Shown here in pieces: positions 35,198 to 44,128 of a stretch of 64,000 bases of DNA; position 1 is the stretch's first letter; each line of letters begins with the position of its first letter. The DNA comes from Phycisphaerae bacterium (lineage in GTDB: Bacteria; Planctomycetota; Phycisphaerae; UBA1845), in contig JAJDDP010000045.1 in the NCBI GenBank assembly GCA_029260235.1, positions 1-64,000 of the forward strand, in the 5' to 3' direction. A program made the position numbers and the translations under genes. Below the pieces are notes generated by a model that did not search any database, was not told the origin of the DNA, and was given only the letters and a program-made list of their open reading frames with translations.

Positions 35198-36967
35198 ATG
35201 CATACACTTGCGGTCATCATCGCCAGAGCCGGGAGCAAGGGGCTGCCGGACAAGTGCGTCCGCCTTCTCGGCGGGCGGGCGGTCATTGAATACACCTTTG
35301 ACCATGCCCTATCTGCCTCGCGCGTAGACGCCATCCTGCTGACCACCGACTCCGAAGCAGCCAAGGCGCTCGCCCGTGCGCGAGGTCTCGGTGTGGTGGA
35401 CCGCCCAGCGGAGTTGGCTACCGACACCGCCACGGTTGATGAAGCTGCCCGCCATGCCGTTTCGTCCTACGAGGCTTCGCACGGATGGACGGTCGATCAT
35501 GTGGTTCTAATGTATGGCAACATCCCCGTCCGCGCCGACGGGATGATTGATCGAGCCATCGCCAAGTTGATCGACACCGGGGCTGACTCGGTGCGCAGTG
35601 TTGCCTTGGTCGGCAAGCAGCATCCCGATTGGATTCACAAACTCGACGGTGACCGGATGCAGCAGTTCCGTAAGAACAGCATCTACCGCCGACAAGATTT
35701 GGATCCGCTCTACTACCACGACGGCGCTGTGGCTGTGGTTACCCGTGACGCCCTGTTCGCCGCCCCCAGATGGGCAGGCGACCACCAGGGATTCTTGGGC
35801 GAAGACCGAAGGGCTATCATCCAGCAGCCCGAGGACTGCGTAGATGTCGACGGGCCTGTGGATCTGTATCTAGCCAATGCGATCCTCCGCGCACGGATTG
35901 AGGATCAGCGCGCTCAACACGGCCCCGTTCGCATCGCAGGCCGAGTGATCGGCGAGGGCGAAGCTGCCTATGTCATCGCCGAAGCCGGCGTGAATCATGA
36001 AGGCTCGGTCAGGAAAGCGATCGCCTTGGTTGACGCAGCCGCAGCTGCGGGGGCCGATGCCGTGAAGTTCCAAATGTTCTCCGCTGACCGCCTGGTGTCG
36101 GAATCAACTGCGACAGCTACTTACCAACAAGAGCGTACCGGCGCGACCTGCCAGCACGCACTCTTGAAGCAGCTTGAGCTGAGCCGTGAAGACTTTGCAT
36201 CGATTCAGCATCATTGTCGCCAGATGAACATCGAGTTCCTAGCCACGCCGTTCTCGGTGGCTGATCTGGAACAACTGCTGTCCATGGGCGTACCGGCGAT
36301 CAAATTTGCTTCGACTGATTTGAACAACCCCGCTCTACTTCAAGCGGGCGTAGCCAGCAACCTGCCGTTGATTTGTTCGACCGGGGCAGCCACGGCTGAG
36401 GAGATTGGACGAGCGGTTGGCGACTTGCACAGCTGGGGAGCGAGCTATCGCACGGTCTTGCTGCATTGTGTCAGCAGCTACCCAACGCCGGCTGATCGGG
36501 CCAACCTTCGGGCGATCGGCGAATTGTCGGAGCGGTTTGGACTTCCGGTCGGGTACAGCGATCATACTGAATCGCTTGGCACAGGTGGTTTGGCCGTAGC
36601 AGCCGGTGCGGTGATCATTGAGAAGCATTTCACACTAGACCGGGCTGCGGCAGGCCCCGATCATTCCATGTCGCTCGAGCCGGGCGACTTGGAGCGGTAT
36701 GTGGCCAGCATCCGTGAGGCAGGGAGAATGATGGGCGACGGGTCGCTCGATTTCGACGAGTGCGAGGCCGAGGTTCGCCGCATCGCCCGCAAGAGCGTCG
36801 TCGCTGCCCGAGACCTGTCTGCTGGCGACGTGCTGAGTAGGGCACATCTAGCCGTGAAGCGTCCCGGGGGCGGCATGGCCCCAGCCGAGTTGGATCGCCT
36901 CATCGGCCGGCGGATCAAGGCGGACATTGCTGCCGACACGCAGCTGTCCTGGGAGATGGTCCTTTGA
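35198..36967 (+). CDS. Fused CMP-nonulosonate cytidylyltransferase and N-acetylneuraminate-type synthase (NeuA-NeuB fusion)
   Basis: 589 residues. Residues 1-235 are an acylneuraminate cytidylyltransferase: IIARAGSKGLPDKCVRLLGG, later DGAVAVVTRDALF and the metal-binding DVDGPVDLYLANAI. Residues about 245-510 are the TIM-barrel NeuB synthase (AYVIAEAGVNHEGSVRKAI, AVKFQMFSADRLVS, LATPFSVADLEQLL, STGAATAEEI, GYSDHTESL, EKHFTLDRAAAGPDHSMSLE). Residues 520-589 are the SAF antifreeze-like domain (RRIARKSVVAARDLSAGDVL). The synthase condenses ManNAc or a related sugar with phosphoenolpyruvate and the other half activates the product with CTP. Separate genes are the norm, so the fusion is unusual. 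The following 2-epimerase gene overlaps its stop. Neu5Ac versus legionaminic-type product is unresolved. Confidence 0.92.
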   Translation: MHTLAVIIARAGSKGLPDKCVRLLGGRAVIEYTFDHALSASRVDAILLTTDSEAAKALARARGLGVVDRPAELATDTATVDEAARHAVSSYEASHGWTVDHVVLMYGNIPVRADGMIDRAIAKLIDTGADSVRSVALVGKQHPDWIHKLDGDRMQQFRKNSIYRRQDLDPLYYHDGAVAVVTRDALFAAPRWAGDHQGFLGEDRRAIIQQPEDCVDVDGPVDLYLANAILRARIEDQRAQHGPVRIAGRVIGEGEAAYVIAEAGVNHEGSVRKAIALVDAAAAAGADAVKFQMFSADRLVSESTATATYQQERTGATCQHALLKQLELSREDFASIQHHCRQMNIEFLATPFSVADLEQLLSMGVPAIKFASTDLNNPALLQAGVASNLPLICSTGAATAEEIGRAVGDLHSWGASYRTVLLHCVSSYPTPADRANLRAIGELSERFGLPVGYSDHTESLGTGGLAVAAGAVIIEKHFTLDRAAAGPDHSMSLEPGDLERYVASIREAGRMMGDGSLDFDECEAEVRRIARKSVVAARDLSAGDVLSRAHLAVKRPGGGMAPAELDRLIGRRIKADIAADTQLSWEMVL

Positions 36968-38103
36968 AGGCGAATCAGCAGCGGCGGGTGGCTGTGGTTA
37001 CCGGCACGCGCGCCGAGTATGGGTTGCTCAAGACGGTGATGCGTGCCATCAAAAGGCACCCAGCGCTGCGGCTTGAGGTTGTCGCCTGCGGCATGCACTT
37101 CTTGCGGAAGTTTGGCTACACCATAAAGGACATCGAAGCCGACGGCTGGCCAATCGACGCCCGCGTGCGGATGCAATCAGGCCGCAGTGATGACCAGGAC
37201 CAAGGAACCGGGCTAGCCAAGGGTGTGGCCGGTATCTCCCGATATCTCTGCGCGGCTAAGACGGATGTCGTCGTCGTCCTGGGGGATCGCATCGAAGCCA
37301 TGGCTGGGGCATTGGCAGCAGTAACCACAGGTAGAATCCTCGCCCAGATCCACGGCGGGGACACAGCCCCGGGCGACAGTGACGAGGGGCTGCGGCATGC
37401 TATCACCAAGCTGGCCCACATTCACTTGGCTGCAACGGCAGAAGCCCGAGGGCGAATCATTCGCATGGGCGAGCAACCGAAATGCGTATTCAACGTCGGC
37501 GCGCCCGGCTTGGACGATTTGGTAGACTTGCTCAAGTCAGAATGCAGCAACGGTCGGCCCAACAAAGAAGGCGCACTGGTCATTCAACACGCCTACGGTC
37601 GATCAGCCGAGAAAGAGTGCCGCACCATGGCATCGGCCTTACGGGCCGTGGAGCATGCCGGGTTGAAACCTACCATCATCTACCCCAACAGCGACAGAGG
37701 CCATGCCGGCGTGGTCGACGCCATAGAGCAATACCAAGCCGCTCATCCCGACGTCTTGGTCCACCGGAGCTTGCCCAGAGAAAAATATTTGCAGCTGCTG
37801 GCTTGGTCGCGGGTCTTGGTGGGTAACTCGTCCAGCGGGATCATCGAATCAGCATCAGCTGGAACCGCGGCAGTGAACGTAGGGGGGCGACAAGAAGGCA
37901 GGCAACACAGCGGACCTTCGGTCATCGACTGCAAGGAATCGACCAAGGACATCGAGCGGGCCATAGGACGAGCACTGCTCAAGAGGCCCAAGATTGGCGG
38001 GACGACCTGCTATGGCCAGGGCAAGGCAGGCCAGCGCATCGCCGACATCCTCGCCCGAACCAAACTCGACGAGACCCTCCGCCGCAAGAGAATCAGCTAC
38101 TGA
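36964..38103 (+). CDS. neuC: Hydrolysing UDP-GlcNAc 2-epimerase (NeuC/LegG type)
   Basis: 379 residues starting with TTG, overlapping the upstream stop (TTGA) with a GGGAG site before it. Family features: VAVVTGTRAEYGLLKTVMRA, a conserved HFLRKFGYTIKDIE, VVVVLGDRIEAMAGALAA, ILAQIHGGDTAPGDSDEGLR with HAITKLAHIHLAAT, and LVGNSSSGIIESASAGTAAV. This set distinguishes hydrolysing NeuC-type enzymes, which release ManNAc and UDP. Together with the fused synthase/cytidylyltransferase it completes the three steps from UDP-GlcNAc to a CMP-nonulosonate. A bacillosamine-type substrate (LegG) cannot be excluded, but no other legionaminate genes are here. Confidence 0.9.
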   Translation: MKANQQRRVAVVTGTRAEYGLLKTVMRAIKRHPALRLEVVACGMHFLRKFGYTIKDIEADGWPIDARVRMQSGRSDDQDQGTGLAKGVAGISRYLCAAKTDVVVVLGDRIEAMAGALAAVTTGRILAQIHGGDTAPGDSDEGLRHAITKLAHIHLAATAEARGRIIRMGEQPKCVFNVGAPGLDDLVDLLKSECSNGRPNKEGALVIQHAYGRSAEKECRTMASALRAVEHAGLKPTIIYPNSDRGHAGVVDAIEQYQAAHPDVLVHRSLPREKYLQLLAWSRVLVGNSSSGIIESASAGTAAVNVGGRQEGRQHSGPSVIDCKESTKDIERAIGRALLKRPKIGGTTCYGQGKAGQRIADILARTKLDETLRRKRISY

Positions 38104-38105
38104 AT

Positions 38106-38603
38106 TCAGTAACCCGGGTTGTCGTAGTGATGGCCGCCATTGAGGTCTGTCTGATCCAAGACGTCGAAGCCCTTGTCACGCAACACGTTGATGGCCATCT
38201 CGTGCGAGTCGGGTTGGATGGCAATGGCTGGCAATCCATTCGGACGGGCTAGTAGGGGGTAGGTATAGTTGACGTTGATCTCACCGGTGAGCAGCGCAGT
38301 CCAGATTTGCACCAAAGCCCGATTCCCCGAGGGCACGCTGACTACGATGATCTCACATTCGCTCACCGAAAACCCATTCAGCCTGAACAGGGCCTCGGCC
38401 TCATCGGGCTCATCGACGATCAGGCGGATCACCGCACAATCCACGGAGTTGACCACCGAGATGGCTAGGATGTGTACCTCGGTCTGCTCGAGCAGGCGGA
38501 TGATGCGTAGGAACTGGCCCACCCGGTTCTCAGCGAAGACAGAGAGCTGGCGAACGGTGGGATAGTCGAACGCCTCAGCGGTATCGAAGGGTTCAAATGC
38601 CAT
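38106..38603 (-). CDS. ACT-domain protein
   Basis: 165 residues from the ATG at 38603 (a TTG at 38645 would add 14). Two tandem ACT-like halves are suggested: TVRQLSVFAENRVGQFLRII with HILAISVVNSVDCAVIRLIV, then PAIAIQPDSHEMAINVLRDK with GFDVLDQTDL. ACT domains bind amino acids and regulate metabolism. Free-standing tandem ACT proteins of this kind are common and poorly defined. It faces the epimerase gene convergently, with 2 bases between the stops. No Shine-Dalgarno site is obvious for either start. Confidence 0.8.
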   Translation of the reverse strand: MAFEPFDTAEAFDYPTVRQLSVFAENRVGQFLRIIRLLEQTEVHILAISVVNSVDCAVIRLIVDEPDEAEALFRLNGFSVSECEIIVVSVPSGNRALVQIWTALLTGEINVNYTYPLLARPNGLPAIAIQPDSHEMAINVLRDKGFDVLDQTDLNGGHHYDNPGY

Positions 38604-38747
38604 AGGCTTGGCGAATGTATCGGCCCCGCAGGGCGGCGGCAACAATTCTCTTGGAAATATGTGTTGGGGCGTTGGGTGTCAATCCCGCAGGATTCTGCCC
38701 TGCCAGGTTGGCAGGGTCAGCCATTTCAACCTAACGACGGAACCACG

Positions 38748-38773
38748 TAAGTGTTTATCTGGCAATAAGTTAA
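38748..38773 (+). promoter_or_regulatory. Motif TAAGTG-N12-TAAGTTAA upstream of dnaK
   Basis: Second copy of the paired motif described at 35027-35052, with the same 12-base spacer length and a shared TCTGG inside the spacer (shifted by one base). It lies about 165 bases before the dnaK start and may be its promoter or a regulator site. No CIRCE repeat (TTAGCACTC-N9-GAGTGCTAA) is seen in this region. Confidence 0.45.
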
Positions 38774-38798
38774 GTATCAATGGGCGGCAGCGGGTGTT

Positions 38799-38885
38799 GT
38801 GGCATCTTTCGTGCATATTGAAGGAGAGAGCTGGCGGCTGCGCGCTGCCGCCGACGGGCAGAAGCTCGTCGATTTGCAGGACTGA
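38799..38885 (+). CDS. Possible 28-residue small protein upstream of dnaK
   Basis: A GTG-initiated frame encodes about 28 residues ending in ESWRLRAAADGQKLVDLQD. The composition is protein-like and the frame ends 52 bases before dnaK. The Shine-Dalgarno site is weak, and a later GTG at 38811 is also possible. It could be a leader peptide or chance; the call is tentative. Confidence 0.25.
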   Translation: MASFVHIEGESWRLRAAADGQKLVDLQD

Positions 38886-38937
38886 ATGAACGGCGCCCGG
38901 CACAGAGGCAGGGCACGGATTTTATGGAGGCTCGGCC

Positions 38938-40881
38938 ATGTCGAAGATTATTGGGATCGATTTGGGAACTACAAACTCGGTCGTCGCGGTACTGGAGGGT
39001 GATTCAGCTAAGGTGCTGACCAATGCCCAGGGTGCCCGACTCACGCCATCGGTGGTGGCGATTACCGACAAAGGGGATCGCTTGGTCGGACAGACTGCCC
39101 GCAACCAGCAGGTGACCAACCCCGAAAATACGGTGTATTCAATCAAGCGCTTCATGGGGCGACGCCACAACGAAGTCAGCTCAGAAGAAAAGCTAGTGCC
39201 ATACAAGGTCATTGGCGGCCCGGACGAGTTGGTCCGCGTCGAAGCCCAAGGCAAGGAGTACGCCCCGCCGCAGATCTCAGCCATGGTGCTCCAGGATCTC
39301 AAGAAGACGGCTGAGGACTACCTCGGCGAGAAGGTAGATCGCGCCGTGATCACCGTGCCAGCCTACTTCAACGATTCGCAACGTAAAGCCACCAAGGAGG
39401 CCGGTGAAATCGCGGGCCTGAAGGTCGAGCGCATTATCAACGAGCCGACCGCAGCTGCCCTAGCCTATGGGCTGGATAAGCAGAAGGAAGAGTGCATCGC
39501 GGTCTTCGACCTGGGCGGTGGAACCTTCGATATATCCATTCTGGAAATCGATCCGGAGATCGGCACCTTTGAGGTCAAAGCGAGCAGCGGCGACGGGCAC
39601 CTCGGTGGCGACGATTATGATGAAGAGCTGATCAACTATGTGGCTGAGGAGTTCCGCAAGAAGGAAGGCGTCGAAATCAAAACCGACCCGATGGCACTGC
39701 AGCGCCTCAAGGAGGGGTGCGAGAAAGCCAAATGCGAACTGTCTACCACCATGGAGACAGCCATCAATCTGCCGTTCATCATCGGTGGTCCAGACGGTCC
39801 AAAGCACCTTCAGCAGACGATCACCCGCACGAAGTTCGAGCAGTTGACCGAGAAGCTGACCGAGCGTTGTCGAGGCCCGGTCATGGATGCCCTCAAGGCT
39901 GCGAATCTTACGCCGAAGGACATCGACGAAGTCGTACTCGTTGGCGGCTCTACCCGCATCCCAGCCGTGCAGAAACTGGCTCAGGACATCTTTGGTAAAG
40001 AGCCGAACAAGAGCATCAACCCGGACGAGGTCGTAGCCGTTGGTGCTGCGATTCAAGGCGGCGTGTTGGCCGGCGATCTTAAAGAGATGGCCCTCCTGGA
40101 CGTTACCCCCTTGACCATGGGCTTGGAGACCCTTGGAGAGCGGATGACGCCGCTCATTCAGGCCAACTCGACCATCCCCACCTCGAAGACCGAAACGTTT
40201 TCGACGGCCCAGGATGGTCAAACCGAGGTCACCATCAACGTGCTGCAGGGGAATCGCCCGCTGGCCAAGCAGAACCGCTCTCTGGGCAACTTCAACTTGA
40301 CCGGGATCGCCTCGGCTCCGCGCGGTATGCCGCAGATCGAGGTGACTTTTGACATCGACGCCAACGGCATCTTGAGCGTCAGCGCCAAAGACAAAGCCAC
40401 CGGCAAAGAGCAGTCGATTCGCATCGAGGGCAGCAGCGGCATATCCGCTGAAGAAATCGAGAAGATGAAGCAGGAAGCGGCTGAGCACGCGGTCGATGAC
40501 GCCAAGCAAGTTGAGTTGATCGACGCCCGCAACCGGGCTGAGCACTTGGCCTATGAAACCGAAAAGCAGCTCAAGGAGCACGGGGAGAAAATCCCGGCCG
40601 ATGAGCGTGCCAAGGTGGAGCAGGCTGTCTCGCACATCAGAGAGATAGCCAAGGGCGACGACCCCGAAGCCATCACCAAAGCGACCGACGCCCTCATGGA
40701 GGCGTCGCAAACAATAGGAAAGATCATCTACGAAGAAGCCGCCAAGCAAGCTGCCTCAGGCCAACCAACCGGAGACGTAGGCCAAGCCGGGCCGACCGAA
40801 GGCGAGGAGCCAAAAGGCGAAGACGTAATCGACGCCGACTTCGAGGTCAAAGAAGCCAAAGAAGACAGCCCCACGACCTAG
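38938..40881 (+). CDS. dnaK: Molecular chaperone DnaK (Hsp70)
   Basis: 647 residues, full length. The nucleotide-binding domain has the phosphate loop [67 protein letters not shown] and [14 protein letters not shown]. The substrate-binding domain follows ([38 protein letters not shown]), then a helical lid and an acidic tail ending with [23 protein letters not shown] lies before the ATG. It acts in the cytoplasm with DnaJ and GrpE, whose genes are not in this window. It is monocistronic, bounded by a terminator. Confidence 0.98.
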   Translation: MSKIIGIDLGTTNSVVAVLEGDSAKVLTNAQGARLTPSVVAITDKGDRLVGQTARNQQVTNPENTVYSIKRFMGRRHNEVSSEEKLVPYKVIGGPDELVRVEAQGKEYAPPQISAMVLQDLKKTAEDYLGEKVDRAVITVPAYFNDSQRKATKEAGEIAGLKVERIINEPTAAALAYGLDKQKEECIAVFDLGGGTFDISILEIDPEIGTFEVKASSGDGHLGGDDYDEELINYVAEEFRKKEGVEIKTDPMALQRLKEGCEKAKCELSTTMETAINLPFIIGGPDGPKHLQQTITRTKFEQLTEKLTERCRGPVMDALKAANLTPKDIDEVVLVGGSTRIPAVQKLAQDIFGKEPNKSINPDEVVAVGAAIQGGVLAGDLKEMALLDVTPLTMGLETLGERMTPLIQANSTIPTSKTETFSTAQDGQTEVTINVLQGNRPLAKQNRSLGNFNLTGIASAPRGMPQIEVTFDIDANGILSVSAKDKATGKEQSIRIEGSSGISAEEIEKMKQEAAEHAVDDAKQVELIDARNRAEHLAYETEKQLKEHGEKIPADERAKVEQAVSHIREIAKGDDPEAITKATDALMEASQTIGKIIYEEAAKQAASGQPTGDVGQAGPTEGEEPKGEDVIDADFEVKEAKEDSPTT

Positions 40882-40923
40882 GTAGGTTTGGGGCGGTAGC
40901 TGATTCCATCAAGACTACACAAT

Positions 40924-40967
40924 ATCCACCCTGTTCGGCCACGAGTGCCGGGCAGGGTGGATTCCTT
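40924..40967 (+). terminator. Rho-independent terminator of dnaK
   Basis: A perfect 10-bp stem ATCCACCCTG / CAGGGTGGAT (40924-40933 and 40953-40962) encloses a smaller CGGC/GCCG stem and is followed by TCCTTTTG. It lies 43 bases after the dnaK stop. Confidence 0.85.
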
Positions 40968-41028
40968 TTGTAGGTAGTTGGATGCCAGGCGACGAGTTTC
41001 AGCATCCTGCGCGGGATTCGCAGACGAC

Positions 41029-41568
41029 TTATCGAGTTGGCGCACCGCATTCAGAACAAACGCCCGAGATGTTCCCGGTCAGATCGTAGCCGCAGAATTG
41101 GCAGTGGCCCCTGGGGTAGCGGCGGTCGAGCCGGTGGGAGGCAACGGCCAGCATGATGGCGAGCAACATTGGTATCCAAATCGGCATCCGTAGGATCATC
41201 GGGCTGGTAATGTTGGCCCATGGTAGCCAATGGCGGGTGTACTGGGTCGGATCGAGCCTACACCAATGAGGCTGCCTTAGTCGGCCCTTGGCATCCGTGC
41301 GATAGTCAAAGTCCACCGTGAAGTCGCTTGCGTAAAATCCCCGGCCATTCGCTGCCAACCGAACAGGAGCCGACCAGGGATTATTCGCACAAGCCGACAG
41401 GTCCGCACAAGTCACATTTCCGACGCAAAGCGAAATGAACCAACCCGATGAGGACCGATATCCAATTCCGGCAGACTCACTAACAATCCATAGGCCCGCA
41501 CTCGACACACACGCTGCCACCCCCATCCACTTCACCACCCGCCAGGGCTTGGAAAGTTGCCTTCTCAT
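41029..41568 (-). CDS. Membrane protein with C-terminal CGYDLTGN zinc ribbon
   Basis: About 179 residues from the ATG at 41568. The layout is that of the planctomycete zinc-ribbon family: an N-terminal membrane helix (VVKWMGVAACVSSAGLWIVS), a soluble middle, a second hydrophobic helix (MPIWIPMLLAIMLAVASH), a basic stretch and the ribbon CQFCGYDLTGNISGVCSECG. The start overlaps the end of the next upstream paralog by 4 bases, so the two are co-transcribed. The function of the family is unknown; the ribbon probably binds zinc. Confidence 0.75.
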   Translation of the reverse strand: MRRQLSKPWRVVKWMGVAACVSSAGLWIVSESAGIGYRSSSGWFISLCVGNVTCADLSACANNPWSAPVRLAANGRGFYASDFTVDFDYRTDAKGRLRQPHWCRLDPTQYTRHWLPWANITSPMILRMPIWIPMLLAIMLAVASHRLDRRYPRGHCQFCGYDLTGNISGVCSECGAPTR

Positions 41569-41852
41569 TTCGCCTCCCCGCACTCAGAACAAACGCCTGA
41601 GACGTTGCCGGTCAAGTCGTAGCCGCAATGGATGCACCAACCTCGTTTGCGCCGGCGGTAGCGGCGCAGCGGGCCTCGGATAAAGGCGACAGCCGGGTAG
41701 GCTGCAAACGCAAGCATGAAGAACCAAAATGGAACCGTCAGAATCAGGCAGGAAAGATAGACAGATCTGAGGGAAGAGGGGGGCGGTGGGCCTGGGAGGT
41801 CTGGCGACCGTTCACTTACACATGGGAGTGGCCCACTAATGCGTCGCCTCAC
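41565..41852 (-). CDS. Short zinc-ribbon membrane protein, paralog of its neighbour
   Basis: 95 residues. One membrane helix (LILTVPFWFFMLAFAAYPAV) is followed by RGPLRRYRRRKRG and the ribbon CIHCGYDLTGNVSGVCSECG. The last 45 residues are almost identical to those of the protein at 8852-9283, and the DNA over about 100 bases is also very similar, so the two share recent ancestry. It is shorter than most family members, which carry another helix and about 80 residues before this part. It may be a truncated copy. Confidence 0.65.
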   Translation of the reverse strand: MRRRISGPLPCVSERSPDLPGPPPPSSLRSVYLSCLILTVPFWFFMLAFAAYPAVAFIRGPLRRYRRRKRGWCIHCGYDLTGNVSGVCSECGEAK

Positions 41853-42051
41853 GCCAAAGCTCTGCCAAGAATGATCGAATAGTGAAGAGGGCGAAACGCT
41901 GATCTCGCAGACCAGGGAACAGAAGAACGTATTCTGAGATCCATGCAGAGCGACCTGTACGCGATGAGTAGGGCTGAATCGTCTACACCAACCTATCGAG
42001 GGTGGAGAGCATCCGCCTGCGAGGAAATTGAGATAGCTCTTTCCTCCAAAG
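41853..42051. other. Intergenic stretch, nothing recognised
   Basis: About 200 bases upstream of the zinc-ribbon pair. No gene, terminator or RNA is recognised. Together with the tiny frame and REP-like palindrome that follow, the whole region 41853-42463 lacks a standard gene. Confidence 0.4.
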
Positions 42052-42165
42052 CTATTCCTTGTTGACGTGGTCTGCTGCGGTTCGATTTTGCGAGCCGCCG
42101 TACCATGCGATGGCGGTTGTTACGCAAGCAAGCGACGTCAGGATCAACAGAATCTTGCGGAACAT
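42052..42165 (-). CDS. Possible 37-residue membrane peptide
   Basis: An ATG-initiated frame reads MFRKILLILTSLACVTTAIA followed by WYGGSQNRTAADHVNKE and TAG. The first 22 residues form a good membrane helix or signal-anchor with a basic start, similar to the N-terminal helices of the nearby zinc-ribbon family. It could be a real small protein or the surviving head of a decayed family member. No strong Shine-Dalgarno site is visible. Confidence 0.4.
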   Translation of the reverse strand: MFRKILLILTSLACVTTAIAWYGGSQNRTAADHVNKE

Positions 42166-42300
42166 AGCCACTGATCTTATGTCTTGACTGGTAGGCGGAC
42201 AAGCAACGGGGGGCACCAAGGAGGTTGCTTACTGGTTTTTGAATCTGCGTTCATCAGCGTAATCTGCGGATGTGGCCTCACAAAGTCGCCAGCCCATTGC

Positions 42301-42317
42301 GGCGGGCGATGCCCGCC
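42301..42317. repeat. REP-like palindrome GGCGGGC-GAT-GCCCGCC
   Basis: A 7-bp perfect stem with a 3-base centre, followed by CTACGG. Sequences of this type (GGGCGGGCNNTGCCCGCCCTAC) are dispersed intergenic repeats in many bacteria. It is close to the stretch CTGCGTTCATCAGCGTAATC at 42245, which also resembles dispersed planctomycete repeat DNA. Confidence 0.55.
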
Positions 42318-42463
42318 CTACGGTTGTGCGTGCTATTGCAGCCTTGTTTTTTGACAGGCGAGTGGGCAAGGGATAGCTTTGGCTACTCCACGGTCGATCC
42401 ATGTGAGATGTTTCACGACGTGGCCGCGGTTCGGTTTCTATCGCGTTAGCTTCCTTGCCAACC

Positions 42464-44071
42464 ATGAATCAATCCACTTCCGCTACGCACGACTTGGTTC
42501 ACACCGCCGGCATTCGGTGGGAGATGGTCCCGGCTTGGGCATCGCGGGCTGAACAAGTCAGCTCTATCGACTGGTTTCGGCTGGCTGGCGACCCACGGGC
42601 TGAGTTGATCAAAGCGAATCCTAATCGTCAGGTATGGCGGGTGCAGTTGGATGATGTTGGCGTCTTTGCGAAGGTCTATCTGCCGGGTGGCTGGCGGGAT
42701 CATGTCCGCTGCTTGTTTCGCGGATCTGAGGCATCTCTGGAGTGGCAGGCGGGGTTGTATGCTGAGTCTCAGGGGATCCCATGTGCCCGGCATGTCGCCT
42801 GCGGATTGATGTCCCTCGGTCAGAAGCGAATAGCCGGTGTTCTCATCACCGAAGAGGTCGCCGATTCGATCAGCCTGACCCAAGCGTGGTTGGCCCAATC
42901 GGAGCTTACTGACCGGGCGGCGCAGCGTTCAAACAAGGCTGCCCTGATCGAAGCGGTGGCGGACTTGTTGACCTGCTGCCACGAACATCGATTCTGCCAT
43001 CGCGATATGCATCCGCACAACGTCTTGATTTCGCCCGCTTCGACCGACGGGAAACAGAAGGAGGTTCGGGCGCTCTTGCTCGATCTCTACGACGCCTCCT
43101 GCGATAGGGCGGTCGATGACGAATTGGCGGCTAACAACCTGGCGGACCTCAATCAGTGGTTTCAGCAGCACGCATCACAATCTGACCGCCTGCGGTTTCT
43201 GAAGAGCTGTCTACGGCTTCGTGGCGATGGGCAGCCGCCATCGCCTGAAGCGACCCGGACCTGGGCATCGCGGATCGGCACAGCTACCCAGCAGCGCTCG
43301 CTTTTGCTCTGTGCCAAGCGTGACCGAAGAATCCTCAAGCGGGGAACTTACTTTGGACTGCTCAATCTGCCGGACGGATGGCGGGCCACGGTCGTCTTGC
43401 GGTCTCGCAATCGCGACGTCTTCCCCAAGCCGATCAACCCGGACCGCAGTCTCGATGAGTGGAATACCCTTCTGCGAAACATCGGCCCAGCGCGGGAGCG
43501 CTTAGCTACCGGGTCGGTCGAACTCGGATCGATGCCCTGCTTGCTGCGACAGATTGAGGGGCAGGCCGGCAAGCGTGGTTTCCTGGCTGGGCAACGCTTG
43601 TTGAATCGCAACCTGCCGTGCGTCAGGCCTATCGCGATTCTGCAAAAGCGGAAGGGCTTGTTTGGTTGTCAGTCTGTAGTAATCCACGAGCGCAGGCCTC
43701 GCCTCCAGTCATTCAACGATCTCTTGGCAAACCCCGAGGGTGCAAGCGGTTCGTGGGGCATCCCTGCATGGCGGACGCAGTGGCTAGAGTCCATCGGCCG
43801 ACTGATCGCCCTGGCGACGCTTCGAGGCGTCGCCTGGATGCAGCCGGAATCAGCGTTTGAGATGTTCGCCTGCTCCGAGGAAGAAGCGGATGGGCCTCGG
43901 GCGCTCTTCGAGTATCCAGCGGGCCTGCGATTCGTCTCTGGAGTAGATGAAGGCAACGGGTCAGCCGTCGTGGCTTCGTTGGTTGGCTGGATGAGTACGT
44001 TCGAGCAGGTGACGCCGGAAGATGGTGCAATCTTAACACAGGCTTTCTCGCGACGCATGGGTAACCACTAG
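42464..44071 (+). CDS. Lipopolysaccharide-kinase-like (Kdo/WaaP family) protein
   Basis: About 535 residues from the ATG at 42464. The N-terminal half shows a protein-kinase-like fold: a nucleotide-binding Lys region (VGVFAKVYLPGGWRDHVRCL), the catalytic loop HRDMHPHNVLIS and a metal-binding DLYDA. The spacing fits the Kdo/WaaP kinases, which phosphorylate lipopolysaccharide core sugars on the cytoplasmic side of the inner membrane. The C-terminal half repeats a related pattern (FGLLNLPDGWRATVVLRSRN, then SVVIHERRPRLQSFNDLL) without catalytic residues, so it may be a second, inactive kinase-like domain. The gene stands alone. Confidence 0.78.
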   Translation: MNQSTSATHDLVHTAGIRWEMVPAWASRAEQVSSIDWFRLAGDPRAELIKANPNRQVWRVQLDDVGVFAKVYLPGGWRDHVRCLFRGSEASLEWQAGLYAESQGIPCARHVACGLMSLGQKRIAGVLITEEVADSISLTQAWLAQSELTDRAAQRSNKAALIEAVADLLTCCHEHRFCHRDMHPHNVLISPASTDGKQKEVRALLLDLYDASCDRAVDDELAANNLADLNQWFQQHASQSDRLRFLKSCLRLRGDGQPPSPEATRTWASRIGTATQQRSLLLCAKRDRRILKRGTYFGLLNLPDGWRATVVLRSRNRDVFPKPINPDRSLDEWNTLLRNIGPARERLATGSVELGSMPCLLRQIEGQAGKRGFLAGQRLLNRNLPCVRPIAILQKRKGLFGCQSVVIHERRPRLQSFNDLLANPEGASGSWGIPAWRTQWLESIGRLIALATLRGVAWMQPESAFEMFACSEEEADGPRALFEYPAGLRFVSGVDEGNGSAVVASLVGWMSTFEQVTPEDGAILTQAFSRRMGNH

Positions 44072-44128
44072 GTTGCAACCGCGAATGGCATGCACTCGCT
44101 ACCCATCGAGTGCGGAGAGGGGGGCTGC

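Noticed and set aside
38640-38937. CIRCE-type heat-shock operator before dnaK
   Set aside because: No TTAGCACTC / GAGTGCTAA inverted repeat is present in the upstream region.
39460-40749. 429-codon open frame antisense to dnaK
   Set aside because: Lies entirely within dnaK on the other strand, has no family resemblance, and long antisense frames are common over conserved dnaK genes.
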